Part shown: piece after piece, positions 1 through 6,514 of the stretch
Numbering within the stretch: position 1 is the first letter of the stretch
Layout of the letters: each line of letters begins with the position of its first letter
Assembly: GCA_903830015.1 (NCBI GenBank)
Contig: CAIKSH010000252.1
Coordinates: 1 to 13,789 of the forward strand
From: an uncultured Solirubrobacterales bacterium
Lineage (GTDB): Bacteria; Actinomycetota; Thermoleophilia; Solirubrobacterales; Solirubrobacteraceae
Reading direction: 5' to 3'
DNA: 13,789 nucleotides
The notes under the pieces: generated by a model
Told to the model about the DNA's origin: nothing
Seen by the model: only the letters and a program-made list of their open reading frames with translations
Databases searched by the model: none
Made by a program: the position numbers and the translations under genes

Positions 1-380
1 ACCACGTAGCGCTGGCGCTGGTCCTCGGTGCCGAACTTCCAGACCGGCGGGGTGGCGATGGTCACGTGCGCGCCCAGCGCTGCGGCCACTCCGCCGGAGC
101 CGCAGCGGGCCATCTCCTCAGCCAGGACGGCGCTGTGGACGCAGTCGCCGCCCTGGCCGCCGTACTCCTCCGGGTACTCGAGGCCGAAGAAGCCGAGCTC
201 GCCCATTCTGGTGAAGGCCTCGTTGGGCACCCAGCGCTCGCGCTCCCACTCCTCGGCGTGGGGTCTCAGCTCGCCCTCCACGAACCGCCGCAGCGACTCG
301 CGCAGCTCCTCGTGCTCGGCGGTGAACGGTGCCACCAGCTGGCGTTCGGCCGGCTCGGCCGGCAGCCCCCTGGCGCCCAT
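1..380 (-). CDS. Acyl-CoA dehydrogenase, N-terminal part (runs off the window)
   Basis: This is the first 126 codons of an acyl-CoA dehydrogenase, an FAD enzyme that makes the alpha,beta double bond in acyl-CoA thioesters. The gene reads leftward and its end lies outside the window. The ATG at 380-378 is 7 nt after the stop of the upstream dehydrogenase, so the two form an operon. The visible part is the N-terminal helical domain: FTAEHEELRESLRRFVEGEL near residues 19-38, then RMGELGFFGLEYPEEYGGQGGD, then LAEEMAR and FGTEDQR. These blocks line up with residues 20-126 of the neighbouring enzyme at roughly 60% identity by eye, so the two are close paralogues. No good Shine-Dalgarno precedes the ATG; translational coupling is likely. 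The catalytic and C-terminal domains are not visible, so substrate preference cannot be judged. The family call is secure. Confidence 0.93.
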   Translation of the reverse strand, partial: MGARGLPAEPAERQLVAPFTAEHEELRESLRRFVEGELRPHAEEWERERWVPNEAFTRMGELGFFGLEYPEEYGGQGGDCVHSAVLAEEMARCGSGGVAAALGAHVTIATPPVWKFGTEDQRQRYV

Positions 381-387
381 GGCCGGC

Positions 388-1578
388 CTAGAGGCCGTAG
401 GAGCGGCCGATCACGTCGAGCATGACCTCGTCGGTACCGGCGCCGATCCGGTTGAGCCGCATGTCGCGCCAGGAGCGCTCGATGCCGTACTCCTTCATGT
501 AGCCGGCCCCGCCGTGGATCTGCAGGCACTCGTCGGTGACCTCGCAGGCGACCTGGGCCGAGTAGAGCTTGGCCATCGAGATCTCGCGGACCGGGTACTC
601 GCCATTGTTGAAGCGCCACGCGGTCATGTAGACCAGCTGCCGGGCGGCCTCGATCTTGGTTGCCATCTGGGCGAACTTGTGGCGGATCGCCTGGAAGTTG
701 CCGATCGGCCGGCCGAAGGCCTCGCGCTCCTTGGCGTACTCGAGCGTCTTGTCGAAGGCCTGCTGGGCGCCGGCCACGCAGCCGGCGGCGCCGATCAGCC
801 GCTCGCCCTGGAGCTCCCACATGATGTGGTAGAAGCCCTTGCCCTTCTCGCCCAGGAGGGCCGACGCGGGAACGCGGACGTCCTGGAAGGCCAGGAGCGC
901 CGTGTCGGAGGCGTGCATCCCGAGCTTCTCGAGCTTCTTCTCGCGGATCACGCCCGGGGCGTCCATCGGCACGAGGAAGAGCGAGAAACCGTCGTATCCG
1001 GCCTCGGCGTCGGTCTTGGTGACCAGCACGATCACGTCGGCACGGTGGCCGTTGGTGATGTAGGTCTTCGAGCCGTTGATCACGTACTCGTCGGTGGCCT
1101 CGTCGTAGACGGCGCGGGTCTTGATGCCGGAGACATCGGAGCCGGCGTCGGGCTCGGTGATGCCCAGGCAGAGGATCTTCTCGCCCTTGATCGCCGGGAC
1201 CAGCCAGTCCTGCTTCTGCTCGTCGGTACCGAAGGCGAGGATCGGCGGCATCGCCATGTCGGTGTGGACGGCGACGCCCATCGCCAGGCCGCCGGAGCCG
1301 GCGCGGGCCATCTCCTCGGCGAGCACGATCGAGGTGTAGTAGTCGCCACCCTGGCCGCCGTACTCCTCGGGCTTGTCGAGGCCGAGGAAGCCGAGTTCGC
1401 CCATGCGGTGGATGACCGAGTCGGGGAAGGTGGTCTCTTCCCATTCCTCGGCGTGCGGGGCGAGCTCCTTCTCGACGAAGGAGCGGATCGACTCGCGCAG
1501 CTGCTCGTGCTCGTCGGTGAAGATGAAGCTGTCGCCCTTTACGTCGTAATCGGGCTTCAGCACGGACGTGGTAGCCAT
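388..1578 (-). CDS. Acyl-CoA dehydrogenase (isovaleryl/long-chain-like catalytic layout)
   Basis: A 396-residue acyl-CoA dehydrogenase of normal length; the start ATG at 1578 is preceded by GAGGAG (1584-1589) at 5 nt spacing. An upstream in-frame ATG at 1713 would overlap the divergent gene and add non-family sequence, so it is rejected. Seen: N-terminal domain to about 125, the FAD/substrate signature GITEPDAGSD (139-148), mid beta-domain, and a C-terminal domain with QIHGGAGY (353-360) and RIGAGTDEVM (377-386). Where MCAD-type enzymes have the catalytic Glu (YEGT), this one has Ala380. A Glu at 259 in ELQGERL aligns with the helix-G Glu used by isovaleryl- and long-chain enzymes. Position opposite mmsA suggests branched short acyl-CoA substrates such as isobutyryl- or 2-methylbutyryl-CoA, but that is inference. 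It works in the cytoplasm and passes electrons to ETF. Confidence 0.95.
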   Translation of the reverse strand: MATTSVLKPDYDVKGDSFIFTDEHEQLRESIRSFVEKELAPHAEEWEETTFPDSVIHRMGELGFLGLDKPEEYGGQGGDYYTSIVLAEEMARAGSGGLAMGVAVHTDMAMPPILAFGTDEQKQDWLVPAIKGEKILCLGITEPDAGSDVSGIKTRAVYDEATDEYVINGSKTYITNGHRADVIVLVTKTDAEAGYDGFSLFLVPMDAPGVIREKKLEKLGMHASDTALLAFQDVRVPASALLGEKGKGFYHIMWELQGERLIGAAGCVAGAQQAFDKTLEYAKEREAFGRPIGNFQAIRHKFAQMATKIEAARQLVYMTAWRFNNGEYPVREISMAKLYSAQVACEVTDECLQIHGGAGYMKEYGIERSWRDMRLNRIGAGTDEVMLDVIGRSYGL

Positions 1579-1583
1579 CGTGT

Positions 1584-1589
1584 CTCCTC
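1584..1589 (-). promoter_or_regulatory. Shine-Dalgarno of the 388-1578 dehydrogenase
   Basis: GAGGAG on the minus strand, 5 nt before the ATG at 1578. It fixes the start there and contrasts with the many starts in this window that lack such a site. Confidence 0.8.
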
Positions 1590-1618
1590 GGTTGACCGGC
1601 CGTTCGACAGGGTGTCGA

Positions 1619-1630
1619 TACGGTACCGAA
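1619..1630. promoter_or_regulatory. Imperfect palindrome in the dehydrogenase/mmsA divergent promoter
   Basis: T-N-CGGTACCG-N-A is an 8-bp perfect core with one further matching outer pair. It lies roughly midway in the 98-bp gap between the divergent starts at 1578 and 1677. The position suits an operator controlling both directions, but eight self-complementary bases can arise by chance in GC-rich DNA. No protein can be assigned to it. Confidence 0.3.
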
Positions 1631-1664
1631 CCCGGCCTCCGGCATCTGGGCCGGGCGCGCCACG

Positions 1665-1670
1665 TATGCT
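1665..1670 (+). promoter_or_regulatory. -10-like hexamer for mmsA (leaderless start)
   Basis: TATGCT fits TANNNT and ends 6 nt before the GTG at 1677, so a transcript would begin at or next to the start codon. There is no Shine-Dalgarno before the GTG. No convincing -35 is visible. Confidence 0.5.
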
Positions 1671-1676
1671 CAACCC

Positions 1677-3185
1677 GTGACCTCCACCGCCCGAGAACTG
1701 CCCGTGGTTTCAAGCTGGATCGCCGGCCGCGCCGATGACGGGGCCGCCGGGCGCCATGGCGACGTCTTCGACCCGGCCACCGGTGAGGTGGCCCGGCGCG
1801 TGGCCTTCGCCTCGGCCGCCGACGTCGACCGCGCCGTGCAGGCGGCCCGGGGGGCCTTCGCCGAGTGGGGGTCGACCTCGCTGGCGCGCCGCACCGAGGT
1901 GATGTTCCGCTTCCGCGAGCTGATGGCGGCCCGCTCGGGCGATCTGGCGGCGATCATCACCTCCGAGCACGGCAAGACGCTCGAGGACGCCGCCGGCGAA
2001 GTGCAGCGCGGGCTCGAGGTGGTCGAGTTCGCCTGCGGCATCGCCCACCTGATGAAGGGGGAGGGGAGCGAGCAGATCTCGACCCGCGTCGACTCGACCA
2101 GCTACCGCCAGCCGCTGGGCGTCGTCGCCGGCATCACCCCATTCAACTTCCCCGCGATGGTCCCGATGTGGATGTTCCCCCTCGCTCTCGCGTGCGGGAA
2201 CGCGTTCCTGCTCAAGCCCAGCGAGAAGGATCCGTCGGCGGCGGTCTTAATGGCCGAGCTGCTGGCCGAGGCCGGCCTCCCCGAGGGTGCCTTCAGCGTC
2301 GTGCACGGCGACAAGGAGGCCGTCGACGCGCTCCTCACCCATCCCGAGGTGGACGCCGTCTCCTTCGTGGGCTCGACGCCGATCGCCCGCTACATCTACG
2401 AGACGGCGACCGCATCGGGCAAGCGGGCCCAGGCGCTAGGCGGGGCCAAGAACCACGCGATGGTGCTGCCCGACGCCGACATCGACGTCGCGGCCGACGC
2501 GATCGCCTCGGCCGCCTTCGGCAGCGCCGGCCAGCGCTGCATGGCCATCTCCGCCGTGGTGAGCGTCGGCGAGGAGACCGCCGACGCCCTGGCCGCCGCC
2601 GTGGCCGACCGGGCCCGCGCCCTGAAGGTCGGGCCCGGATCACAGGAGGGCGTGGAGATGGGGCCGCTGGTGACCCCCGAGGCCCGAGACCGGGTCGTCG
2701 CGTACATAGAGAAGGCCGGCGCCGGGGGCGCCGAAGTGGTCGTCGACGGCCGCGAGGCCGACCTGCCGGAGGGCGGCTTCTTCGTCGGGCCGACCGTCGT
2801 CGACCGCGTGGAGCCGGAGATGGAGGTCTACCGGGACGAAGTTTTCGGGCCGCTGCTGGTGATGCTGAGGGCCGGCTCGTTCGACGAGGGGCTCGACCTG
2901 GTCAACGCCAATCCCTACGGCAACGGCGCGGCCATCTTCACCGCCGACGGGGGCGCCGCGCGCGAGTTCCGCAACCGGGTGCAGGCCGGGATGATCGGCG
3001 TCAACGTGCCGATCCCCGTTCCGATGGCCTACTACTCGTTCGGCGGCTGGAAGGACTCGCTCTTCGGCGACCTCCACGTCCACGGCCGCGAGGGCGTCCT
3101 CTTCTACACGCGCGGGAAGGTGGTCACCGAGCGCTGGCCCCGCCGCGCCCACGGGACCGACTACGGGTTCCCCACGCAGTCCTGA
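1677..3185 (+). CDS. mmsA: Methylmalonate-semialdehyde dehydrogenase (CoA-acylating)
   Basis: A 502-residue aldehyde dehydrogenase of the MmsA family, which converts methylmalonate semialdehyde (valine and thymine breakdown) or malonate semialdehyde to propionyl- or acetyl-CoA with NAD+ and CoA. Family hallmarks: TPFNFPAMVPMWMFPLA (154-170), KPSEKDP (180-186), the GSTPIARYI turn (232-240), LGGAKNHAMVLPDAD (254-268), the catalytic Cys288 in GSAGQRCMA, and the MmsA-type C-terminus with FGGWKDSLFGD and FYTRGKVVTERW. It lacks the EL-G-G-K glutamate motif of hydrolytic aldehyde dehydrogenases, as expected for CoA-acylating members. The start is GTG at 1677 with a TATGCT hexamer 6 nt upstream. A rare TTA leucine codon lies at 2247-2249. 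It is divergent from two acyl-CoA dehydrogenases, which supports a branched-chain amino-acid degradation role. The end is 9 bp from the convergent DUF2804 gene. Confidence 0.95.
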   Translation: MTSTARELPVVSSWIAGRADDGAAGRHGDVFDPATGEVARRVAFASAADVDRAVQAARGAFAEWGSTSLARRTEVMFRFRELMAARSGDLAAIITSEHGKTLEDAAGEVQRGLEVVEFACGIAHLMKGEGSEQISTRVDSTSYRQPLGVVAGITPFNFPAMVPMWMFPLALACGNAFLLKPSEKDPSAAVLMAELLAEAGLPEGAFSVVHGDKEAVDALLTHPEVDAVSFVGSTPIARYIYETATASGKRAQALGGAKNHAMVLPDADIDVAADAIASAAFGSAGQRCMAISAVVSVGEETADALAAAVADRARALKVGPGSQEGVEMGPLVTPEARDRVVAYIEKAGAGGAEVVVDGREADLPEGGFFVGPTVVDRVEPEMEVYRDEVFGPLLVMLRAGSFDEGLDLVNANPYGNGAAIFTADGGAAREFRNRVQAGMIGVNVPIPVPMAYYSFGGWKDSLFGDLHVHGREGVLFYTRGKVVTERWPRRAHGTDYGFPTQS

Positions 3186-3194
3186 GCCGGCCGC

Positions 3195-4046
3195 TCACCA
3201 GCGCACGTCGTGGCGTTCCATGACGCCCAGCCCCCAGGCCAGCTCTGCGCCGGGAAGCGAGCCCGAGAACGAGCCGAACGGCTGGCGGTAGTCGCTCATC
3301 ACGAGGCCGAAGTCGTCGCGCCGGGCCCGCTCGGCCTCGGAGTGGAAGTCGAGCTGGGCCGGGTCGCCGAGGAAGTCGACCCTCTCCAGCTCCTGGTCGA
3401 AGAGGGCGCCGGGCAGCTCGCGGGCCACGCCGTCGGTCCAGAGCGTACGCTCGCTGGCCCGGGCGTCATCGTGGACCCCGGCGACCACGTTCCAGGCCAG
3501 CTCGCGCCCGCCTGCGTCCGCGCCGATCCCGCAGGTCCAGCTCCAGGCCGTTCTGCGGGCGTGGTAGCCGGCCGAGAGGTCGACCAGCCCACGGGCTTCG
3601 AGCTCGTAGGGGCGCCCCGCCACGGCGACCCGGCCGCTGGCCCGCACCGGCAGCTTCATCGTCCAGATGTAGGAGCGCCCGTGGGGGCTGATCACCTCCA
3701 CCGGCTCGCCGGCCGGCTCGAGCTCGACCGCCGCCTGCACATCGCCGGCTGATACGGCCAGGCCTCGAGTTCCCGGCCCGTGGCCGCGGAAGCCAACCGG
3801 GCGCCCGGTGAACGATGTCCCGTCGGTGAGGCGGTTCGGTCCGCGTTCGACGACGGCCCAGAAGCACTGGCGCATCGGGCCGATCTGCACGTGGGCGGCG
3901 CAGAGCATCAGCTCTTCGGAGAACAGGCCGGCGTAACTCCAGCGCTTGAGCGGGCGCCGGTCTCGCACCAGCGGCATCGGGCCCGGCGGGTGGGGGAGGG
4001 CCGACTCGAGCGGCTTGCCGGTGCTTCGCTGCGGGAGCGTGGCCAT
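3195..4046 (-). CDS. DUF2804 family protein
   Basis: A 283-residue protein matching DUF2804 by recognisable blocks: KRWSYAGLFSEELMLCAAHVQIGP (34-57), VEVISPHGRSYIWTMK (116-131), DLSAGYHARRTAWSW (156-170), AWNVVAGVHDD (184-194), SERTLWTDG (198-206) and a C-terminus rich in family residues, YRQPFGSFSGSLPG (253-266) and GVMERHDVRW (274-283). The fold is probably beta-rich; function is unknown for the family. No signal peptide or membrane span is visible, so it is likely cytoplasmic. The ATG at 4046 is chosen because the reading frame further upstream (to 4226) overlaps the divergent nitrilase and has no family similarity, and because ACGCTA read on the minus strand (TAGCGT) ends 7 nt before this ATG. 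It shares a 37-bp divergent promoter with the amidase-regulator pair, which hints at joint control. The family call is confident; the biochemical role is unknown. Confidence 0.85.
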   Translation of the reverse strand: MATLPQRSTGKPLESALPHPPGPMPLVRDRRPLKRWSYAGLFSEELMLCAAHVQIGPMRQCFWAVVERGPNRLTDGTSFTGRPVGFRGHGPGTRGLAVSAGDVQAAVELEPAGEPVEVISPHGRSYIWTMKLPVRASGRVAVAGRPYELEARGLVDLSAGYHARRTAWSWTCGIGADAGGRELAWNVVAGVHDDARASERTLWTDGVARELPGALFDQELERVDFLGDPAQLDFHSEAERARRDDFGLVMSDYRQPFGSFSGSLPGAELAWGLGVMERHDVRW

Positions 4047-4053
4047 CGCCGGC

Positions 4054-4059
4054 ACGCTA
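4054..4059 (-). promoter_or_regulatory. -10-like hexamer for the DUF2804 gene
   Basis: TAGCGT on the minus strand, followed by 7 nt and the ATG at 4046. No Shine-Dalgarno is present, so a leaderless message is the simplest reading. Its edge overlaps the inverted repeat at 4058-4072. Confidence 0.5.
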
Positions 4060-4072
4060 ACCGACCGGGTTA
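4058..4072. promoter_or_regulatory. Inverted repeat, candidate TetR operator
   Basis: TAACC-gaccg-GGTTA is a perfect 5-bp inverted repeat with a 5-bp spacer, centred on 4065. That is the exact midpoint between the start codons at 4046 and 4084. Its edges overlap both -10-like hexamers, so a bound dimer would block both directions. The regulator encoded at 4914-5519, downstream of the nitrilase gene, belongs to TetR, a family that commonly binds short palindromes near its own operon. The link to that regulator is inference. Confidence 0.55.
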
Positions 4073-4076
4073 ACCT
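4071..4076 (+). promoter_or_regulatory. -10-like hexamer for the nitrilase-TetR operon
   Basis: TAACCT ends 7 nt before the GTG at 4084. There is no Shine-Dalgarno before the GTG. The hexamer overlaps the right arm of the inverted repeat. Confidence 0.5.
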
Positions 4077-4083
4077 TGGTCCC

Positions 4084-4917
4084 GTGCGTGCCGCCGCCGT
4101 CCAGATGAGCGCGACCACCGACGTTGGGGAGAACCTCGAGACGGCCAGCCGCCTGGTCGGCGAGGCCGCGGCCCAGGGCGCCGGGCTGGTGGTGCTCCCC
4201 GAGAAGTGGCCGGTGCTCGGGGCCATTCACCACATGCGGGCCGGTGCCCAGCCCCTCGACGGCGAGCTGGTAAGCGGCCTTTGCTCGCTGGCCAGCGAGC
4301 TGGGGATCGACCTGGTAGCCGGCTCGATCTCCGAGCCCGGCGACGACGAGCGCCTCTTCAACAGCTCGATCCACGTCGGGCCCGACGGCGAGGTCAAGGC
4401 GGTCTACCGCAAGCTCCACCTCTTCGACGTCGACCTGGAGTCGATCAGCTACCGGGAGTCCGACGGCGAGCGGGCCGGCGACGAGATCGTCTGCTCGCAG
4501 GCGGCCGACGGGAGCGGGATCGGCCTGACCATCTGCTTCGACCTGCGCTTTCCCGAGCTCTACCGGGCCCTGGCCCTCGCCGGGGCCCGGGTGCTCTGCG
4601 TTCCGGCGGCCTTCACGCTGGAGACCACGCGTGCACACTGGGAGATCCTGCTGCGGGCCCGGGCGATCGAACAGCAGTGCTTCGTCATCGCCGCCAACCA
4701 GTTCGGGGCCTCGGCGTCCGGAATCGAGTCGGGAGGGCGCTCGATGATCATCGACGCCTGGGGCGAGATCCTGGCGCAGGCGCCGGAGTCCGGCGAGGCG
4801 GTGATCGTCGCCGACCTGGACATGGAGCACCTCGAGGAGGTGCGGCGGCGCGTGCCGGCCCACTCGGCGCGCCGGAGCGACGTGTACGCCGACCCAGGCC
4901 CGATAATCGAGCCGTGA
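4084..4917 (+). CDS. Carbon-nitrogen hydrolase (nitrilase superfamily, Nit1/Nit2-like amidase)
   Basis: A 277-residue single-domain nitrilase-superfamily enzyme. The catalytic triad is visible: Glu40 in VVLPEKW, Lys110 in YRKLHLFDVD, and Cys151 in TICFDLRFPELYR. The CFDLRFPELYR block, the YRKLHLFDVD...YRESD stretch and the GGRSMIIDAWGEIL block (218-231) resemble the Nit1/Nit2 branch (deaminated-glutathione amidase, omega-amidase). Those enzymes hydrolyse small carboxamides in metabolite repair. The exact substrate cannot be fixed from sequence. The start GTG at 4084 gives the family's usual beginning (AAAVQM); the frame is open back to an ATG at 3946, but that part overlaps the opposite gene. 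The stop TGA overlaps the GTG of the TetR gene (4914-4917), so the two are probably translationally coupled and the regulator likely controls this operon. Confidence 0.92.
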   Translation: MRAAAVQMSATTDVGENLETASRLVGEAAAQGAGLVVLPEKWPVLGAIHHMRAGAQPLDGELVSGLCSLASELGIDLVAGSISEPGDDERLFNSSIHVGPDGEVKAVYRKLHLFDVDLESISYRESDGERAGDEIVCSQAADGSGIGLTICFDLRFPELYRALALAGARVLCVPAAFTLETTRAHWEILLRARAIEQQCFVIAANQFGASASGIESGGRSMIIDAWGEILAQAPESGEAVIVADLDMEHLEEVRRRVPAHSARRSDVYADPGPIIEP

Positions 4918-5519
4918 CGACGAGGGGCTCAGAGCAGGCGCTGGAGAAGCGCCGGCAGATCCTGGACGCCGCCGTCCAGGTCTTCGCGCGCGAGGGTTTC
5001 TACGGCTGCCGGGTCTCCGATATCGCCGACGAGGCCGGCGTCGCCTACGGGCTGGTCTACCACTACTTCAGCTCCAAGGAGGAGATCCTCGACACGCTTT
5101 TCCTCGAGCGCTGGAACCTGCTGCTCGAAGCGATCGCCGCGGTAGACGAGGGGGACCTGCCCGCGAGGGAGAAGCTCTTCGAGATCGCCTCCTTCATCGT
5201 CGAGTCCTACCGCCACGATCCCGAGCTGATGAAGGTGATCATCGTCGAGGTCACGCGGGCGGCCAACTCCTTCGGTCGCCGCCACCTGGAGAAGATCCGC
5301 GAGGCCTACGACCTGATCGCCGGCATCGTGGCCAAGGCCCAGGCCTCCGGCGAGCTGCGCGACGACATCACCCCGGCCTTCGCCGCGATGGCCTTCTACG
5401 GGGCCATCGAGCAGGTCCTGACCGGCTGGATCTTCGACGTGCTGCCCGGCGCGCCGCGGGATTACGACGAGGCCAAGAGCTTCGTGGTGACCACGATCTG
5501 GGACGGCCTGGCCCGCTGA
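4914..5519 (+). CDS. TetR/AcrR-family regulator, FadR-like
   Basis: A 201-residue TetR regulator with the usual layout. The N-terminal helix-turn-helix spans about residues 13-60: RRQILDAAVQVFAREGFYG, SDIADEAGVAYGLVYHYF with recognition helix near 44-50, then SSKEEILDTLF. The C-terminal ligand domain is helical and carries FYGAIEQVLTGWIFD (161-175), which resembles the C-terminal region of the Bacillus FadR group that senses long-chain acyl-CoA. The start is GTG at 4914, overlapping the nitrilase stop by 4 nt; the longer open frame upstream lies inside the nitrilase gene and is not coding. The inverted repeat at 4058-4072 is the best candidate binding site in the window. It may also act on the acyl-CoA dehydrogenase/mmsA region, but I see no copy of the repeat there. 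Family certain; ligand inferred. Confidence 0.92.
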   Translation: MTTRGSEQALEKRRQILDAAVQVFAREGFYGCRVSDIADEAGVAYGLVYHYFSSKEEILDTLFLERWNLLLEAIAAVDEGDLPAREKLFEIASFIVESYRHDPELMKVIIVEVTRAANSFGRRHLEKIREAYDLIAGIVAKAQASGELRDDITPAFAAMAFYGAIEQVLTGWIFDVLPGAPRDYDEAKSFVVTTIWDGLAR

Positions 5520-5573
5520 GCGCCCGTAGTTTGGGGCTGCGCGGCGAACTGCAGCGGGCCCCCGGCGGTGCGC

Positions 5574-5579
5574 TAGGGT
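5574..5579 (+). promoter_or_regulatory. -10-like hexamer for the small membrane-protein operon
   Basis: TAGGGT lies 9 nt before the ATG at 5589, in the 69-bp gap after the TetR gene. No Shine-Dalgarno precedes that ATG. This suggests the operon has its own promoter and a very short leader. Confidence 0.4.
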
Positions 5580-5588
5580 CAGCGCCCG

Positions 5589-5723
5589 ATGGAAAACGAG
5601 ATCGTCAAGCGCCTCATGTGGATGGGCTTCGTGGCCGGGCTCGAGGCCCTGGCCAGCATCGCCGCCATCCGCCTGGCCGGGTTCGTCTGGGCCCGTGTCT
5701 TCGGCGAGGAACCGCCCTCGTGA
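5589..5723 (+). CDS. 44-residue small membrane protein, first gene of the holin-X/DUF3618 operon
   Basis: A short ORF starting MENEIVKRLMWMGFVAG and ending FGEEPPS. One hydrophobic stretch (about residues 10-37) with a basic N-terminal flank and an acidic end predicts a single membrane span. Reasons to accept it: it fills an otherwise empty gap after the TetR gene, it has a TAGGGT hexamer just upstream, and its TGA overlaps the GTG of the next gene in a 4-nt GTGA junction (5720-5723), the same type of coupling as elsewhere in this operon. The ...VW-RVFGEEPP ending recalls the first half of DUF4235 proteins, which I recall occurring near holin-X and DUF3618 genes in actinobacteria. That resemblance is weak and only suggestive. 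Function unknown. Confidence 0.65.
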   Translation: MENEIVKRLMWMGFVAGLEALASIAAIRLAGFVWARVFGEEPPS

Positions 5724-6034
5724 GCACCGACCCGCTGGGCGATGCGATCGGCCGTTCCGAGCCGGCACAGCCCGCTCCCGGCGTAGCCTCCCCGCCGGCC
5801 GGGGCCGCTCCGGTGCAGCCCGGACCTCCGACCGAACCGCCGGCCCCTGAGGCGTCGCCGGCCGGCGCCTACCAGGCTCCGTCGGCCTACGAGACCCAGC
5901 CCCCGCAGGCCGCCTGGCCCGAGCCCGAGGTCGAGCGTCCGCTGGTTGAGCGCCGGCCGGAGATCCTCGTCGGCGCCGCGCTGGCCGGAGGCTTCGTCGC
6001 CGCCCAGCTGCTCGGCCGGATTCGGGGGCGATGA
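5720..6034 (+). CDS. Pro/Ala-rich protein with C-terminal membrane anchor
   Basis: A 104-residue protein with two parts. Residues 14-68 are rich in Pro, Ala and Glu and look disordered. Residues 81-98 (ILVGAALAGGFVAAQLLG) form one short, glycine-rich hydrophobic segment, followed by a basic tail IRGR. It thus looks tail-anchored with most of the chain in the cytoplasm. The GTG at 5720 overlaps the stop of the 44-aa gene and is preferred over the upstream in-frame ATG at 5531, whose added sequence is a frame-shadow of the small gene. GAGGA about 10 nt upstream is a weak Shine-Dalgarno. Its C-terminus resembles that of the DUF3618 protein at the end of the operon (VLAGAAVAGFVLGG...GRRR), so the two may share a membrane arrangement. 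I do not recognise a family. Confidence 0.75.
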   Translation: MSTDPLGDAIGRSEPAQPAPGVASPPAGAAPVQPGPPTEPPAPEASPAGAYQAPSAYETQPPQAAWPEPEVERPLVERRPEILVGAALAGGFVAAQLLGRIRGR

Positions 6035-6037
6035 GCG

Positions 6038-6514
6038 GTGGCCACCCCGCCGGGCCCTGATCCGCACGAGACCGCCCTCGCCCAGGCCATCCGCCGGGTC
6101 AGCGAGGACACGCAGGGCCTGGTTCGCGACCAGATCGACCTGGCCAAGCTGGAGATCCAGCAGAAGGCTTCGGTCTTCGGCCGCGGGACGGCGATCGGCG
6201 TCGCCGCCGGCGTCTTCATCGTCGGGGCGCTCCTGCTCATCATCGAAGGGCTCAGCTGGATGGCGTGGTACTTCCTCTTCCCCGACGAGACATTCTTCCT
6301 GGGCTTCTTCCTGGTCGCCCTGATCCTGATCATCCTCGGCGCGATCGCCGGCTTCCTGGCCGCCAAGGCGCTGAGGAAGGCCCGGGCGCCGGTGCCCGAC
6401 GACGCCCTCGCCGCCGCCCGCCAGACCCAGGAGACCTTCTCCGAGGAGGCCCACCTGCTGCGCGAGCAGGTCAAGGAGGCGGTCACCGTCCCCGAGGAGG
6501 AGCGCCAGCCGTGA
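6038..6514 (+). CDS. Holin-X/YqjE-like membrane protein (Phage_holin_3_6 family)
   Basis: A 158-residue protein with the layout of the actinobacterial holin-X family. It has an amphipathic N-terminal helix ETALAQAIRRVSEDTQGLVRDQIDLAKLEIQQK (11-43), two membrane helices (about 51-78 and 86-110) joined by a short aromatic loop, and a charged C-terminal helix to 158. Despite the family name these are usually chromosomal genes, not phage lysis genes; the relative YqjE in enterobacteria sits between yqjD and yqjK. The start is GTG at 6038, 3 nt after the previous stop, with a G-rich stretch upstream. Its TGA overlaps the GTG of the next gene (6511-6514). It acts in the cytoplasmic membrane; its molecular role is not known. 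Confidence 0.82.
   Translation: MATPPGPDPHETALAQAIRRVSEDTQGLVRDQIDLAKLEIQQKASVFGRGTAIGVAAGVFIVGALLLIIEGLSWMAWYFLFPDETFFLGFFLVALILIILGAIAGFLAAKALRKARAPVPDDALAAARQTQETFSEEAHLLREQVKEAVTVPEEERQP

Noticed and set aside
28..1680. A 550-codon plus-strand open frame antisense to the two acyl-CoA dehydrogenases
   Set aside because: The minus-strand frames carry clear dehydrogenase motifs. The antisense product is low-complexity (Leu/Val/Gly/Asp-rich) and typical of GC-rich shadow frames.
3946..4083. N-terminal extension of the nitrilase to ATG 3946
   Set aside because: It overlaps the coding start of the divergent DUF2804 gene and adds sequence that has no place in the family, which begins at AAAVQM.
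5533..5562. Possible terminator hairpin after the TetR gene
   Set aside because: The arms GGGGC/GCCCC pair only with a four-base bulge and no U-run follows; such pairings are common in GC-rich DNA.
6038..6514. Prophage or lysis cassette suggested by the holin family name
   Set aside because: No endolysin, structural, integrase or attachment-site sequence is present; the neighbours are chromosomal small membrane proteins. The family is a common chromosomal one.
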